Notes: generated from the sequence alone by a model not told the origin. A stretch of DNA of 64,000 bases from Acanthacorydalis orientalis (GCA_034766995.1 CM068322.1:33962939-34026938); one strand, 5' to 3'. Counted from the stretch's first letter, positions 12,620-24,971 are shown. Program-made: numbers and translations.

Positions 12620-13525
12620 TATTTAATTAATCAGTTTCTATTTTATAAATGGTTTATTTATGATTAAAAAATCTATTTTTTTTGTCTGAATGTTTTTTTT
12701 CGGATCAAAATGGTTAATAATCGAACAGAAATGTTGATAATGGCTGAAAATATTTCATTGTACCTCAAAACAAAATTGTTTAAATTTGAAATTAAAAAAA
12801 ACTATCCAGTTTATCAATTTATAACTTTTTAAATGTTTTATTTCTGGTGTAAAGTTTATTTATTGGCTTGAATATTTTTTTCCTGATCGAAATGCTTAAT
12901 AGTTGAATAGACCTTTTCATAATGGTAGAAAATATTTTTCTGTATCTCAAAAAAAGACTGGGCTAACTAAAAAAAATGTTGTTTCCAGAAAAAAAATTAA
13001 ATGTTTAAAAAATCTAGACAGAAAATTTTAACCGGACTTTTTTTCTATTCACTGTTTTAGACTGAGTTGAATTTTTTTCCATGAAGAAAAAAATATATTC
13101 GTTCTCTCAATCCATGTAAAAACGTCTTAATTATCTCAATTTCTATCCTGGATTTTTCTGTTTCCAGGAAAAAAAGTTTAAATATTTAAAAAATCATGAC
13201 AGAAAATTTTAACCAGATTTTTTTTCTATTCAGTATTTTAGACCGAATTTAAATTTTTTTCCATAAACAAAAAAAAGGTATTTCTGCTTCAAATCCATGT
13301 AAAAACGTTCGAATTATTTTAATTTCTATCCTGGATTTTTATGTTTCTAGAAAAAAAAGTTTCAGTGTTTACAAAATCTAGCCAGAAGAAAAGGTTACAT
13401 TTTAAATTAAAAAAATATTTCATTTTATAATTTTTTAAACATTTTATTTGCGTTGCAAAATCTATTTTTTCATCAAAATATTTTTTTTATAATTAAGATG
13501 CTTAATAATTGAAAAAAAAAATTTT
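12620..13525. repeat. Two interleaved minisatellites, periods about 180-190 bp
   Basis: Array 1: starts of TGTTTCCAGAAAAAAAA-like units at 12980, 13159 and 13342, each followed by a GACAGAAAATTTTAACC block and ending with ATTTCTATCCTGGATTTTT. Array 2: TCGGATCAAAATGGTTAATA (about 12702) and CTGATCGAAATGCTTAATAG (about 12883), each followed by AATATTTC..GTA.CTCAAAA, with a third partial unit near 13440-13520. Units are roughly 80-85% alike by eye. Confidence 0.75.
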
Positions 13526-13813
13526 TTTCAAACTTCAAATATACTTAGATTCTTTCCATTCCATTTTATTTCATCCGAATCAATGATATTTTCATATGAT
13601 GAGAATTAAGTGTCTGGGGAGTGCATCGATTTTATTAAATTTGGTTCCACTTTAAGCATATTTTTTTATTAATTAAAAAATCCGAATGATAGTTCCTGTT
13701 CATTTCAATTGATACTTAAAAACCATTAAATGAATTTAAAATTAAGAAAGATAACTGTTTCATTAAACATACTAAAAATAGAATGTTTAAACAGTCTATC
13801 TCTCGTAAATAAA

Positions 13814-13816
<3 letters not shown>

Positions 13817-13870
<54 letters not shown>
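13817..13870. repeat. (TA)n microsatellite
   Basis: About 26 TA units, ending in ATAGATATT. Confidence 0.95.
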
Positions 13871-13872
<2 letters not shown>

Positions 13873-16239
13873 TATTTAAATAATATTGATGTAAATTACC
13901 ACTACATTGTGTGTACTTTGTGTGGGAGTCGAAACAGTTTCCCTTTCATACGGTTAATTTCGCTTTGATTCCCATCTCTATAGGTTTATTGCCTATTCGA
14001 TGAGATAATTAACCGTTGTGTGTCATAAACGCTGTGTATTCTCTCTATTAATTATACACGCGATGCTGAATATTATATTAGGAATGTCGGATGTAAGAAG
14101 TGAATCAATCAAGATTTTCGAATTGTGCACGAGCACAAAAACAGATCTGGAATGTTCGCACTAAGAGGGATTTCTTCAATCATTTTTTAACTGATTCGGT
14201 TTTAAACGATCGGATTATTTTCAAATCATCGGTGAATGGTTCGAGAATTATTTAACATGTTTCAAAACGAGTTGAGCGAATTATTTTTTATTTAATATTT
14301 ACTGTCAGCAGACCGTGCGTTTTTTTAACATCGCCAAAAAGATCATTTCGTATTATCGTCTAAAGATAAACAAATATCACAGGTATTACAATGTATATTC
14401 TCTTATGTGGACTGTACATTTTTATATAATAATTAGTTGGTTTGAATGTTGTGGAAGAAGAGTAATGAATAAACACTTTGTTGTTAAATTGAAATCAAAC
14501 ACTTGTTTGAATCATTTGATTTTTCTAGAAACTGTTATTATGCCGTTGTAATATTTTAAGATAGCTTGTTAGTATTGTCCTCTTATTAGTATTTTTTTAA
14601 ATATATCAACAAATTACTTGAATATTATTCTAGAACTGAACATGTTATACCAGTCAGATAGATTCAACATAACCAAAGATATCAGGACAATAAAACGTGT
14701 CTTGTTAATGTATTTATACTTTTTCTGTAGAGTACATTCAAAAAATCAAATTTTCATTTTTGATAATATTACTCAGTTTGATCATTGAATTTTCAATTGA
14801 TTTTACATCCACTAATTGATTATTAACAGATTTATATCTTTTTTATATAAACATTTAAAACTGTCAGAATTATTGTGGCTATAAGTGGCTTTACCACTTA
14901 CTGTGAAATCATTAATTGATTATTAATATTTTTTTAAAAAATAAGAAAACATTTAAAAATGGTAACATTCTTCTTCATAAATGAGTTTTCCATTCATCTC
15001 ACATTCTGTAATTGATTAGTAATGGTTTTTATATATATATATTTTGAATTAAACACCAAAAGTTTGAAAAACCGAAAAGTCTATCTACCATAAAATGCAT
15101 TTTTTTATTTCTGTTAATCTCATTTCTTAAATTTCTTCCACAACAGTAAACGTATAGTCTTGTAACATTTTTTAAATAATAATTCGTGTCTATCTGAAAA
15201 GTCTATTGATCCAGACAGAACAATAAAATATTAATATTCAACGCACCGTTCCTATTCTCAAATTAAAGCTATTAAAGAAACTGTATAAGAGAAAAACGAT
15301 AATGATATCATTCGAGAATGTATTTAGAATATTTTTCAGTAACTTTCCATGAATATTAAATACTTTTTAATGTAACAATTTTTATATTCTCTTTATTTTA
15401 AATATTACAATTGATACAAGAGAACGTTCAGAATTTAATTACGAAACAATGGAAGTTAAGAAGTTGAAAACGATTTTTTATTATGTAAAATGAAAAAAAA
15501 ATTTAAACATACAAATATGAAGAATTTATATTATTTCATATAGAGAGAATTCATGATTAGTTTATTTACAGTTGAGAAGAGTATGACTAATAAGATATGT
15601 TTATTTCTCGAGTTTCAGATCGAATTGAATGGAATCTTTTACAAAAAAAAATTTTTTTTCAATCAATAATATTTAAAAACGTTATTATAAAATAAACTCT
15701 ATATCGAAATGGCCAGTATTAGTAATGAAAATGTTTCAATTTGTATGTTTTGATACCCGATGCTATTAGTTTCTTACTTTTATATCAACTTGAAACTCTG
15801 AAGCTATATAATTAATATAACCTTTTTGATAATCGAACGAGAAACAAATCGAAATCTCATTCTATTTTAATTCTTTCACCCCTTCGACACCATTCCTTGT
15901 AGATACAAAATAAGACCGTTTCAATTCGATATGCAATACCACTCGAATAAACATAACCATACTCAATAAACATTAAATTATTTCGCCGGATTTACGATTC
16001 GGAAATCTTACAAAAAGATTGAATAAATACTTAACTGCAAAATAAAATACTATTCGTTCAATTTATTACAAAAAATAAAACGGTTTCGCACGTGTCGTGG
16101 AAAAACTAGTACACAGATACATAAATTTCATTCGGATATATGAATTTTCCACTATTTTTAGTTCGAAATATGATCAGTTCATAAATAAAAGAAATATGTG
16201 TATATTTTTAAAATTCATATTGAATAAATTATGGGGTTG

Positions 16240-16240
<1 letters not shown>

Positions 16241-16296
<56 letters not shown>
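16241..16296. repeat. (TA)n microsatellite
   Basis: About 27 TA units; creates artificial Tyr-Ile repeat frames. Confidence 0.95.
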
Positions 16297-16300
<4 letters not shown>

Positions 16301-16518
16301 TATATTTGTGCATGAAAAAAGATATGACTAGTAACCTTATTTAAAAAATGTTACAAGTTACATAAAATAAAGCTTTTATAGCTAATATAGTATTCTCTTA
16401 AAATAGAAATATTACCATATATCTATATTTTATTAGAAAATATCTTACTAAATAAATATAATACATTATGTAATCGGATCAATGAAGCTTAAGAATATCA
16501 CTAACAACGAAAAAGCTT

Positions 16519-16520
<2 letters not shown>

Positions 16521-16551
<31 letters not shown>
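16521..16551. repeat. (TA)n microsatellite
   Basis: About 15 TA units. Confidence 0.9.
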
Positions 16552-16553
<2 letters not shown>

Positions 16554-16923
16554 CAAGAGAAAAATTTGGAAAGTATAAAAATATATTTACAGTATGAGAC
16601 AAGTATTGATTTTTGTTAAGAAAAATACGATTTTCTTTCAATAGAATACTGAATATTTTTTTTCATTAAAAATTAGACTTGTTTTTGAAAAGAAAACATG
16701 TACAGTTTAAATACAAAACTATTTATGGTTGCTATTAGTAATTATTTCGTTTATGTACCCGTAATTGTTACAATCTTTTTGTATGTATTCTTCGAAGAGA
16801 AAAAAATAAACTGTGTCACAATCCCGTACATTGAAATTCGCATAAATTGAACATTTTCGATCAGAAATACTTTCTTATTGTTTTTTGAATCAGGAAATTA
16901 TTCATATGTTTTAATTAAATTTT

Positions 16924-17345
16924 AAAGTAGAGAAACATTCTCAAAGATTTTTCTGTATGTTAACGCTCTGAATATGATGGAATCGTCATCTAAATTCATA
17001 TAAACAATAATTCAATATGATCAATAAACAGTAATTAAACATTTTTGATCAGTAAAATATTTTTCATTTGTGTAGTGAATGAAAAATTTATCCGTGAATG
17101 AAAATTATAGTATGAAGACAATTCCATCATCTTCACTATATTAAAGTAGAGAAACATCCTTTCCAGAAACTTTTCTGGACCTTAACACTTTTAAGATGAT
17201 TGAATCGTCATCGAAATGCGAATAAGTAACAACTAAAAATGATCAATAATCAGTAATTAAACAATGTTGACCAGTAAGATGTTTTTCATTTGTAGAGCAA
17301 ACAAAAAATTCTTCTGTGAATGAAAATTACAGCATAAAAAAATTG
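16924..17345 (+). repeat. Tandem duplication of the dispersed palindromic repeat (period about 220 bp)
   Basis: TAAAGTAGAGAAACATTCTC (16924) recurs as TAAAGTAGAGAAACATCCTT (17144). Both units then run through GATGGAATCGTCATC / GATTGAATCGTCATC, ATGATCAATAA, a GTAATTAAACA arm and TGAATGAAAATTA. Two diverged copies of the same unit lie head to tail. Confidence 0.75.
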
Positions 17346-18681
17346 AATATGAAGATATAACTAACTATCCAGACAGTTTAAATGTAGAAAATCGAAGAAA
17401 TATAATTATAAATAAGATATTTTTTAAATAAAGTGAAAAAAGGTATAAAAATTTTGATAATAGAAAAGTAATTTAACATTAAAAGGTTTCATTCATTAAC
17501 AATTAATATGTATGATTGAGTCAGATAAATTTTTTTTCAAGAAGTTCCAAACTGATTTCCAAAACAGTTCTAAGATTAATTAAATTGATTTTCGCAAATG
17601 AATTCTTTTCGGATTTGATTCGAAAAGTCAAAAAATATTTTTTTTAAAGATTAAAACTGTTTAATGGTCGTTTTTATTACTGCTTATGTACTTTTCGATG
17701 TCGATGCTGTCATTCTCAGAGTATTAAGTTAGATTTGAGATTTGATTTGAAATTTTTATATACTTTGGAATACTTAAGATGATATCTTCATAGAAATACA
17801 CATCAGATACAAAAAAAAAGTGATCAATAATCATTTTTTGAACATTATTGATCAGAAACTTTTTTGTAATTTGATGAAAAATTAATTAATTTGCGTAGAT
17901 CTCATCCAAACAGTTAAGTAATGAAATTAAAAAATTAAATATAGTTATTTTATTACATTTTCAAAGTTTTCTTCCAATTCACTCTTTAAACAACTTTACA
18001 GTTTATCATTATAATAGATATTAAAAAAGTACATAATATAAAATGAGTCAATATATAAAATGGACATTAAAAAAACACAGTTCAATAAAATTTGACAATT
18101 GATTGAATTCTGTTCTAGTTAAAGCGTCGATAAACATTTCTCTGAAAAAATCAGACACGAATAAAAAGAAGAAAAACTCAAGTTTGCTCAAAACATGGTA
18201 TCATAATCGATTCGACGAGCACTTTTATAAACTAGACTGAACTGAAAAGTGTGTACATATTTTTATATGATTAAAAAGAATGTCTCACGTTTCAGAATTT
18301 CCATTATAAACAGCTCTGCGCACCTTCAATACCTGGAAATCGTTTTCAGGACGAGATTAATTTTTAATTACATTTATAATATATTGCGAGTACGTTTTCT
18401 AAACACATCATTACACTTTCCAAACAATTCTCGCCGGAGTGCAATTTAAATCGCTTGTTCACTAAACAATAGTAATATGAGTCTTTCTCTGTTATTGCTA
18501 TCAGTAAACAGTAGTACGTATATAAGAAAATACGTATAATGAGTACATACAATATGTTCTGTAGCTCACGACAATCGCCAATAAAGAACCGTACGGATTG
18601 ACATTCCTTGTCCCAGTTGAATTGCATCTGGGGAACAGCGACGAATGGCGAAGTAGTCTTTATTCTCTGTCGACTCATACA

Positions 18682-18688
<7 letters not shown>

Positions 18689-18731
<43 letters not shown>

Positions 18732-18775
18732 ATATATATATATATATACATACATATATATATATATATATATAT
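18689..18775. repeat. Interrupted (TA)n microsatellite
   Basis: TA units with TATG and TACA interruptions. Confidence 0.9.
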
Positions 18776-19037
18776 CTTTTCCATCGATGTTTATTTTCTT
18801 TCTGCTTCGTCGCTCGCTCGGTAGCAAAACTAGTGCATTCTACCGGACGTAATCTGCGATATTAACATGCTTTTAATCTTTATATCACGTTTAATTAACC
18901 CGTTTTCGACGTGCCATTCGTGTCAGTTCTTATTCGTCTGTTGGATCCAGACTACACATGATTGATTTTGTATTTGTCTGTCTGTTCTTGCAGAACGATC
19001 ATTTTCATGCTGAGCAAAGAAGATATATATTTGCGCG

Positions 19038-19041
<4 letters not shown>

Positions 19042-19080
<39 letters not shown>

Positions 19081-19090
19081 ATGTATGTAT
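19042..19090. repeat. (TA)n(TATG)n microsatellite
   Basis: TA run passing into GTATGTATATGTATGTAT. Confidence 0.9.
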
Positions 19091-19652
19091 AGCTTGCGAT
19101 GCGGAACTGGAAGAATGCGTGGCAGCGTCTAAAAAAGAATAAATCAGTCATTTTTGATATATGCATATATTGTATATAAATTGTTTTCTGATACAGACGC
19201 ATTTTTTTTAAGTTGAAAAAAAAAACAGAGAACTGTCGATGAAACATATTCAGAAAATCTATATCTTACTCTTTTCTGTCTTTGAATTTTTGAGGATAAG
19301 ATTATCGTCTCTGAATAGCGACATGAGGAACCTGGACTTATGGGAGGTTGTTTGAAATAAAATTTTGACATATTTAATGAAATATTGAATTTGATTTTTT
19401 TTTTCATAAATTTAATAACACTTTTCATTCATTCATTTATTGAACTTCATTTATCATTAATTCTTATATCTAAACGTCTGTTTTTTCTACATGTTCAACT
19501 GTTCAATTTTTTTGATTATTTTTCGTATTATTGTTCCATCAATTTACTGCTTGGATAAAAGAGAATTTCTATAATTAGTGGTGGGAAAATTGATTTCATT
19601 TGCAAGACAAAATTTGTTGTTCAATTGGATAAAAACAGTATTATGTGTGCAT

Positions 19653-19655
19653 GTA

Positions 19656-19742
<87 letters not shown>
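19653..19742. repeat. Interrupted (TA)n microsatellite
   Basis: Two long TA runs separated by a single GTC interruption. Confidence 0.95.
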
Positions 19743-19745
<3 letters not shown>

Positions 19746-20099
19746 GTATACACATTAATTTGGTATTTTAAATGAATTAATTTTTTCTCTGTCTATCCTA
19801 AAATGTCTATATTAGGTTTTATTATAATTTTAAATAATAGTATAAAACTACATTTTTTGCTAAAGATTTCAATATTTTTTGAAAGTAATTAATTTTTCTC
19901 CCTCTCACTCTCTCTAAAATATGCATATTAGGTGTTAGATAATTTTAAATTTGTATCCATATTTTGTTGTATTATATAACTTTTTGTTAAAATATTTATT
20001 TTAACAGAATTACTTTAAAACAATTATTTTGCCAAATAAATTTCGTTTGTTGTGTTGATGAAATTTTTTAAAGAGTTTTTATTCTTATACGAGTGGTCA

Positions 20100-20213
20100 A
20101 TTTCTAGGATTTTTTTACACGGGATGTTAATGTCCAGGGGATTTTTACACAGGGGTTACTAACGGGAAGTTAATGTCCGGAGAGTTTTTGTCCAGGTGGT
20201 AACTGTCCTGTTA

Positions 20214-20215
<2 letters not shown>
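20100..20215. repeat. Possible transposon end with TGTCC-type internal repeats
   Basis: Repeated short blocks (GGGATGTTAATGTCCAGGGG, GGGAAGTTAATGTCCGGAGA, TTTTTGTCCAGGTGGTAACT) run up to a TA array. The pattern resembles the subterminal repeats of a DNA transposon; no opposite end was found. Confidence 0.3.

Positions 20216-20266
<51 letters not shown>
20216..20266. repeat. (TA)n microsatellite
   Basis: About 25 TA units. Confidence 0.95.
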
Positions 20267-20267
<1 letters not shown>

Positions 20268-20375
20268 CGATTATGTTGCTATATATCTGATAATAATTAT
20301 ATAGAAATATTGAGTCTTAAAAATATGTTTATTGTTTCATTCGGTTGCATGTACAGGTTTATAATTCAGAAGTAT

Positions 20376-20436
20376 GCAAGCGCAGCGAGGAAGGGGCAAA
20401 GCCCCCTTGTATATATATATATATATATATATATAA
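20376..20436 (+). mobile_element. GC-rich hairpin end, possible Helitron-like fragment
   Basis: GCAAGCGCAGCGAGGAAGG is followed by the perfect stem GGGGCAAAGCCCC and then a TA array of about 12 units. Similar GCGCAGCGA/GGGG signatures occur near 36135 and 45665. The Helitron assignment is an inference from the 3'-hairpin style only. Confidence 0.25.
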
Positions 20437-21170
20437 CAATATAAATTAATAATTGAGTTAAAGTATTCATTATACGTTCTAAAAACATAACATTTAATTA
20501 AAAACGAATTTTTAATACAAAACTTGATAACATTGTTACTGTGTGCTTTATTCATTAAACAGTTTTTGTATTTAAATAGAAAAAAACTTTGTGTACAAAA
20601 AAAAAACTATGTGCACCATTATTTCTGACTCGAAATTAAATTTCATGCACGCGTTGTGTAATATTCAATAAATATGAATTGCAAATAAATGAGTCTGTCA
20701 TCGTCGTACGAACTGTAAGGAACGTTTATGACATTGATGTTGTAATTATAAAATAAAAATGTTGTAATAAAATTCATTTCCAATCGACTATAGTTTATAA
20801 GCGAGTCGGTCTGAATATTTTATGTACAATATTCGGTGTATGCAGTTCGAATTGTGTTTATAATTATAATGCTAGTCGGTTTGATATTTTCGGACGATTA
20901 GCGCGGACGTAATGAGAATTTCAATCGATACTAAATGACTTTTAGTATTAATTCAGTTCTATTTATAAATTTGATAGTGTTGTGGGTGGGTATTTATATG
21001 TACCGTGATTTTGTGCTCGTTTTCACTTTACTGAAATAATACTAAATTATTATTTTTTTATTGTTTTTAAATTTTTAAATATTTTTAAATTAAGTACCAG
21101 AATCAAAATAAGTTGTTGATTTTTCGGTTTCAACAAATAACAATTTTTTTTAATTTTTGACTTAGTTGAA

Positions 21171-21215
21171 TCTCTCTCTCTCTCTCTCTATATATAATAT
21201 ATTTTATATATAGAC
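21171..21215. repeat. Short compound (CT)n(TA)n microsatellite
   Basis: About nine CT units pass directly into a short TA-rich run. Confidence 0.8.
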
Positions 21216-21768
21216 AGAATAATTTTCATTGTCTTATCTAAAAAAAGAAAAAAAGAAACGAATATAAATCATAGCATTCCTCATCCGTACTCAACCATAG
21301 AACGACTGGCATCAAATAGTAATTAAACAGAGCAGGACTTTCATTTAATTTCCATATTTTTCATGACAGAATACTTACAGAACTTATAGAATATTTTTCA
21401 ACTGTCTTACATGTCTTAAAATATTTAATTAAACACCACGAATTAATAACCGATACGAAATTAATTGTATTTGTAACCAGGACTTCGCTAAGTTCCCGTA
21501 AAATGATTGTACGAGTTCATTAGAAAATCTACGAAATGTTTTCGATTCATTGTTACACGAATATCAGAGAATCAATTAAAAATCGTTCAGCCGAACGCAC
21601 ATTTCATCAAAATGTTACAACACAAGCACAGTCAAAGCGCGCTTGAAAAAGAGAACGTGTGGCTTTTCATACCATTGAATCGGACCAGAAATATTTAAAT
21701 ATCACATCGTGGAGAAACAGATTCGGTATTTTTCTCTTTCTTTAAAAAGTTGCATTGGAAAGTATTGT

Positions 21769-21770
21769 AC

Positions 21771-21835
<65 letters not shown>

Positions 21836-21841
21836 TATAAT
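21769..21841. repeat. Interrupted (TA)n microsatellite
   Basis: TA runs with two GTA interruptions. Confidence 0.95.
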
Positions 21842-21845
21842 GTGT

Positions 21846-22025
21846 ATATAGATTTTGATAGCAGTTTGAAGACAATAGGCACTCATCAAAGTGTAAAGAC
21901 AAAGTCTCGAACGTTGTATTTTGTTCAACATTAAAAGTTTCTCTTAGCTTTCTTCCATTTCCCTCTGCGTCGTCTATCAACTTTCCAGTTATTCGACATC
22001 CAATAACTAGGCGTACATTAATAGC
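21846..22025 (-). other. Unassigned coding-like segment between two TA arrays
   Basis: On the minus strand an open frame runs from one TA array to the other and includes GCRITGKLIDDAEGNGRKL and, further on, LSLHFDECLLSSNCY. Its amino-acid make-up is balanced, unlike the low-complexity frames nearby. I do not recognise the family. It could be a transposon or gene fragment; chance is also possible. Confidence 0.2.
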
Positions 22026-22026
22026 A

Positions 22027-22051
22027 TATATATATATATATATATATATAG
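22027..22051. repeat. (TA)n microsatellite
   Basis: About 12 TA units. Confidence 0.9.
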
Positions 22052-22570
22052 ACGAACTTCTACAAGATATAACAAATAATACTGCAGTATACATTTCGAT
22101 AATTTTATTAAATGTTTCATTCGTACTATCTTAAAAGCACTATCTGGAGCACCGATTCTCTAGTACGGTCACCGGGGATTTGCGATGCAACGATAATTTT
22201 CATGGACGTACGTGCTAAATGAACGAACACTGGTCTGTCTGATGTATGTGACTTTGTGGCTTACATACGAAACCATCGAGTAATTGACATGGTTTCAATG
22301 TCGTACAGTAGCAGAAATTAAAGTGCATTCGTATATAATTTCAAAGAAATTACATACATTGCAGACCAAACTATTCAAACTAATTGATCAATCTATTAGA
22401 AGTAATTATGAAAGTGAGACAGCTGTTTATCTTCACCGAAGGTAGGACAATTGAAATATGTGGTTGGTAGAAAAATAATATTGCGGTTTTTGTTTTTTGG
22501 ATTCTAATCTTAATTTTTTTCAAAGAAACTGTCATTTCATCGTATCATCGTGTCATATCATTTTAAAAGA

Positions 22571-23045
22571 TATTTTTCAGTCTGTATTTTGGTAAAATAG
22601 ACTTTGGTTTTGTTATTAATATTACTTCAAATTGAGCTATTGAATTAAACATAAAAAAGAAGCAAATAAGAGCAATTTTTATATGAGTTCAAAAAGGGTA
22701 GTAAAACAATAGAAACTGCTCATAAACTAAACGATGCTTTTTGTGCGAGTACTGTTGAGGAAAGTACAGTGCAATGGATTAAGGGGTATTTTTCAGTCTG
22801 TATTTTGGTAACTTAGACTGATTTTATTATTAATATTGCTTCAAATTCGACTATTGAATCAAATATGGAAAAGAAACAAATAACAGCAATTTTTTGTACG
22901 AGTTTTAAAACAGGTGATAAAACAGCAGAAACTGGTCCTAAAATAAACGATGGCTTTGGTGTGGGTATTGTTAAGAAACGTATGGTGATTCTAAAAATTT
23001 CGTGCTAGACAAGGAGCCTTGAAGATGAAAAATTGGTCCACCAGG
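22571..23045 (+). mobile_element. Mariner transposase N-terminus, tandemly duplicated relic
   Basis: Two head-to-tail copies (starts near 22571 and 22787, period about 216 bp) each have TTTTTCAGTCTGTATTTTGG as leader followed by a mariner N-terminus. Copy 2 starts ATG and reads MEKKQITAIF, then FKTGDKTAETGPKINDGFG and, after a frameshift, SLEDEK. Copy 1 reads KKKQIRAIF and, after stops, KTIETAHKLNDAF and STVQWIK. This matches the DNA-binding head of Hsmar1/cecropia-type mariners (KKQIRAIFL..K.GRKAAET..NIN.AFG). The catalytic domain is absent here. Confidence 0.85.
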
Positions 23046-23359
23046 AATGATGATTTTTATTCGTGTTCTGATTGGATAAAAATTTTTGTTTATGGTTGCG
23101 TCATCTTCACTCTGATTGGTTAATAGATGAGATGCGAAAAGAATTCATTTACGAACTTGTAAATAACCAGTGTCAGAATTGTATTCTGAAAGAGTAGCAT
23201 TTATAGACTTTAATAGAATACTTGCATCTGCGACCTCTATCGAATTCTTGTCTAGTGATACAGTTTACACACAGAACCAGATAACTAAACGAAAGAAAAT
23301 GTTTATCAGTCTAATGAAGAATAAACCAGTGAACTGTACACAAACATCTCATACTTAAT

Positions 23360-23760
23360 TTATCCTTTACCGGCGTATGAACACGAGGACGGATGGTCGC
23401 CGTACCGTGAACTGAATCGATCGACTACTATCAAAACTACACACATAAATCTTCAAACGAGCTATCGGTGCGAACCAGGTCGAAACAGTCCTCGTCGTAC
23501 GATACACTGGTATCCATGTTGTTGTACGTGTGATCTCGCCGTCTCAAAGGCAAAAGAAAATAGTCCACGGCCTGGAGGCAAACTCTCGTGCCCGTCGTTA
23601 ACGTTGCGTTAACTCGCGCGGTGTACAAAATTTTGTCGAGACGATACGATGCGGGATTAACTAAAGCAAAAGGCGACAATTATCCTATGTTGATTGCTTT
23701 ATATGCAGAGATGAAATATGGAAATTCATCGCGCTCGAGGCGATCGACAGTTTAACTGGC
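23360..23760. other. CpG-rich island surrounding the candidate 3' exon
   Basis: The CG density is well above the flanks and includes the frame listed at 23437-23610. The part at 23361-23430 and 23690-23760 has no recognisable coding content. Confidence 0.4.
23437..23610 (-). CDS. Candidate alternative 3'-terminal exon or unassigned coding exon
   Basis: A minus-strand frame ends at a TAG at 23437. It carries LRRRDHTYNNMDTSVSYDED and then an acidic, Ser-rich end, FEDLCV. The frame stays open upstream to about 23681. Possible acceptors are GTTTGCCTCCAG just before the GCC at about 23610 and TTTTGCTTTAG near 23662. The sequence is CpG-rich with C/G-rich third positions, unlike the AT-rich flanks and like the receptor exons. 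It lies 4.1 kb downstream of the TM7 exon on the same strand, so it may be an alternative receptor tail. However, I see no consensus donor in the TM7 exon: the best candidates are weak GTGCGC or GTGCCG sites after the TLQ codons. It may instead belong to another gene. I do not recognise the peptide with certainty. Confidence 0.35.
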   Translation of the reverse strand, partial: NATLTTGTRVCLQAVDYFLLPLRRRDHTYNNMDTSVSYDEDCFDLVRTDSSFEDLCV

Positions 23761-23807
23761 GAAAAGACTATACGTTCACTTTATATATATATATTTATAT
23801 ATATATA

Positions 23808-24971
23808 CAGAATGGAGCAAAAAGAACAAAGAGATTTAAAACATTAATATTTTTTTGTTTTGTAATATTTTCATTTTTTTTGATTACCCAAAAGAGAGTA
23901 TAATGATTGGGGATTTTTCCTGATTACACATGAAAAATGATATCATGTAAGTGATGTCCATTTTTGACTTCACAAAGTCGAGCTCTTTCTAAGGCATTCT
24001 CCATCACTTCTCTCGGAATTTCTCGACATAACGCTCGAATTTCTACTCGTATGTTGTTCTTCAGCTGTAAGATTTAGCTGTTCTGATTCTTCAGCTGTAA
24101 GTTTTTGGTTTATTGACATATACACGTTTTTTAAGTAACCCCAAAGAATGAAAACAGGTGAATGACGATTTTATTCAGAGATTCGCAGTACACGGAACCA
24201 ATCTTGTTAGAAATAAGATTACTCATTTTTCATACTACATACACACACATCCGTATATGTATATATATATATATATATACACTCCAAGATAATAACGTCG
24301 ATGAAGTGCTTTTGGATTCTCTGTAGTCCATATTCTAGTTCAGCCTGCCATTTAATTGTGAATGATCTTCATCACTAATTATCAAATTATGAATAAATTC
24401 ATTATTTTCTTTTCCTTGTTGACGAGAACGAATTGCATAATCAAGGCGATGCTGATAATCTGTTGTTTTTAGTTCTTGCACAAGCTGCACTTTATATGGA
24501 AAAATTTAAATTTTTCCCAAGCTGCATTTGGGAAAAATTTTGATCCTTTACAGTGACCTTCGAAAAGTTAGATTAAATGTTTTCTGGTTGTCGTTTCAGG
24601 ACTTTTCTCAATACTGTCCTGCACACGTCGAATATTTCCCTCAATTAGAGTCGGACAATGTCTTCCAAATTCTACACGGTTACTAATTCCATCTTGTTGT
24701 CGAAATCGTGCAGCCAAACGATTAATCATTGACTCCGCTGGTCTTGTTCGAACATTAAAACCACGACGATATTCTCGCTGCGTCAAAATAATTAAACACT
24801 GATTTTCAAAATAAAATTCAATTATTTTAGTACATTGTTCTATCATTTACCTTTCGATGATAAATTCCCCAAGATTTATTTATAAAATTCTAAAAAGAAG
24901 AGCAAAGAAACATTTAAACAATACAATTATTAGCAACTCAAACTCATTCGTTATTTTTACACCACCCTGTA
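23808..24971 (-). mobile_element. Tc1/mariner-like element with both terminal repeats, inactive
   Basis: A 1164-bp element lies between TA dinucleotides. The left end CAGAATGGAGCAAAAAGAAC pairs with the right end, read inward, CAGGGTGGTGTAAAAATAAC (14 of 20 match). The minus-strand transposase begins near 24846: a head with QREYRRGFNV, then MINRLAARFRQQDGISNR and NIRRVQDSIEKSPETTTRKH (helix-turn-helix region). Further on are LVQELKTTDYQHRLDYAI, ISDEDHSQLNG (first catalytic Asp region), WGYLKNVYMSINQK and, near 23930, LHDIIFH-like codons. Frameshifts, stops and a TA microsatellite at 24253-24280 replacing part of the catalytic core make it dead. Same general family as the relic at 8108-8545. 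Confidence 0.85.

Larger units (their letters stand above)
13871..16923. other. No gene seen; AT-rich with weak tandem repeats
   Basis: At about 14790-15060 a motif like ATTAATTGATTATTAATA recurs at roughly 100-bp steps, suggesting an old tandem array. TA microsatellites are listed separately. No recognisable coding sequence. Confidence 0.45.
17346..22570. other. No gene seen; microsatellite-rich AT DNA
   Basis: Holds many TA arrays, a copy of the dispersed repeat near 17820-17880 and CpG-richer patches near 18560-18660, 18790-18970 and 20860-20930. The open frames run largely through TA repeats or are unrecognised. Confidence 0.5.

Noticed and set aside
18566..18865. Overlapping frames on both strands with Tyr-Ile repeats
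   Set aside because: They are translations of TA microsatellites. The flanking pieces, including one with a pyrimidine-rich AG on the minus strand, show no recognisable protein.
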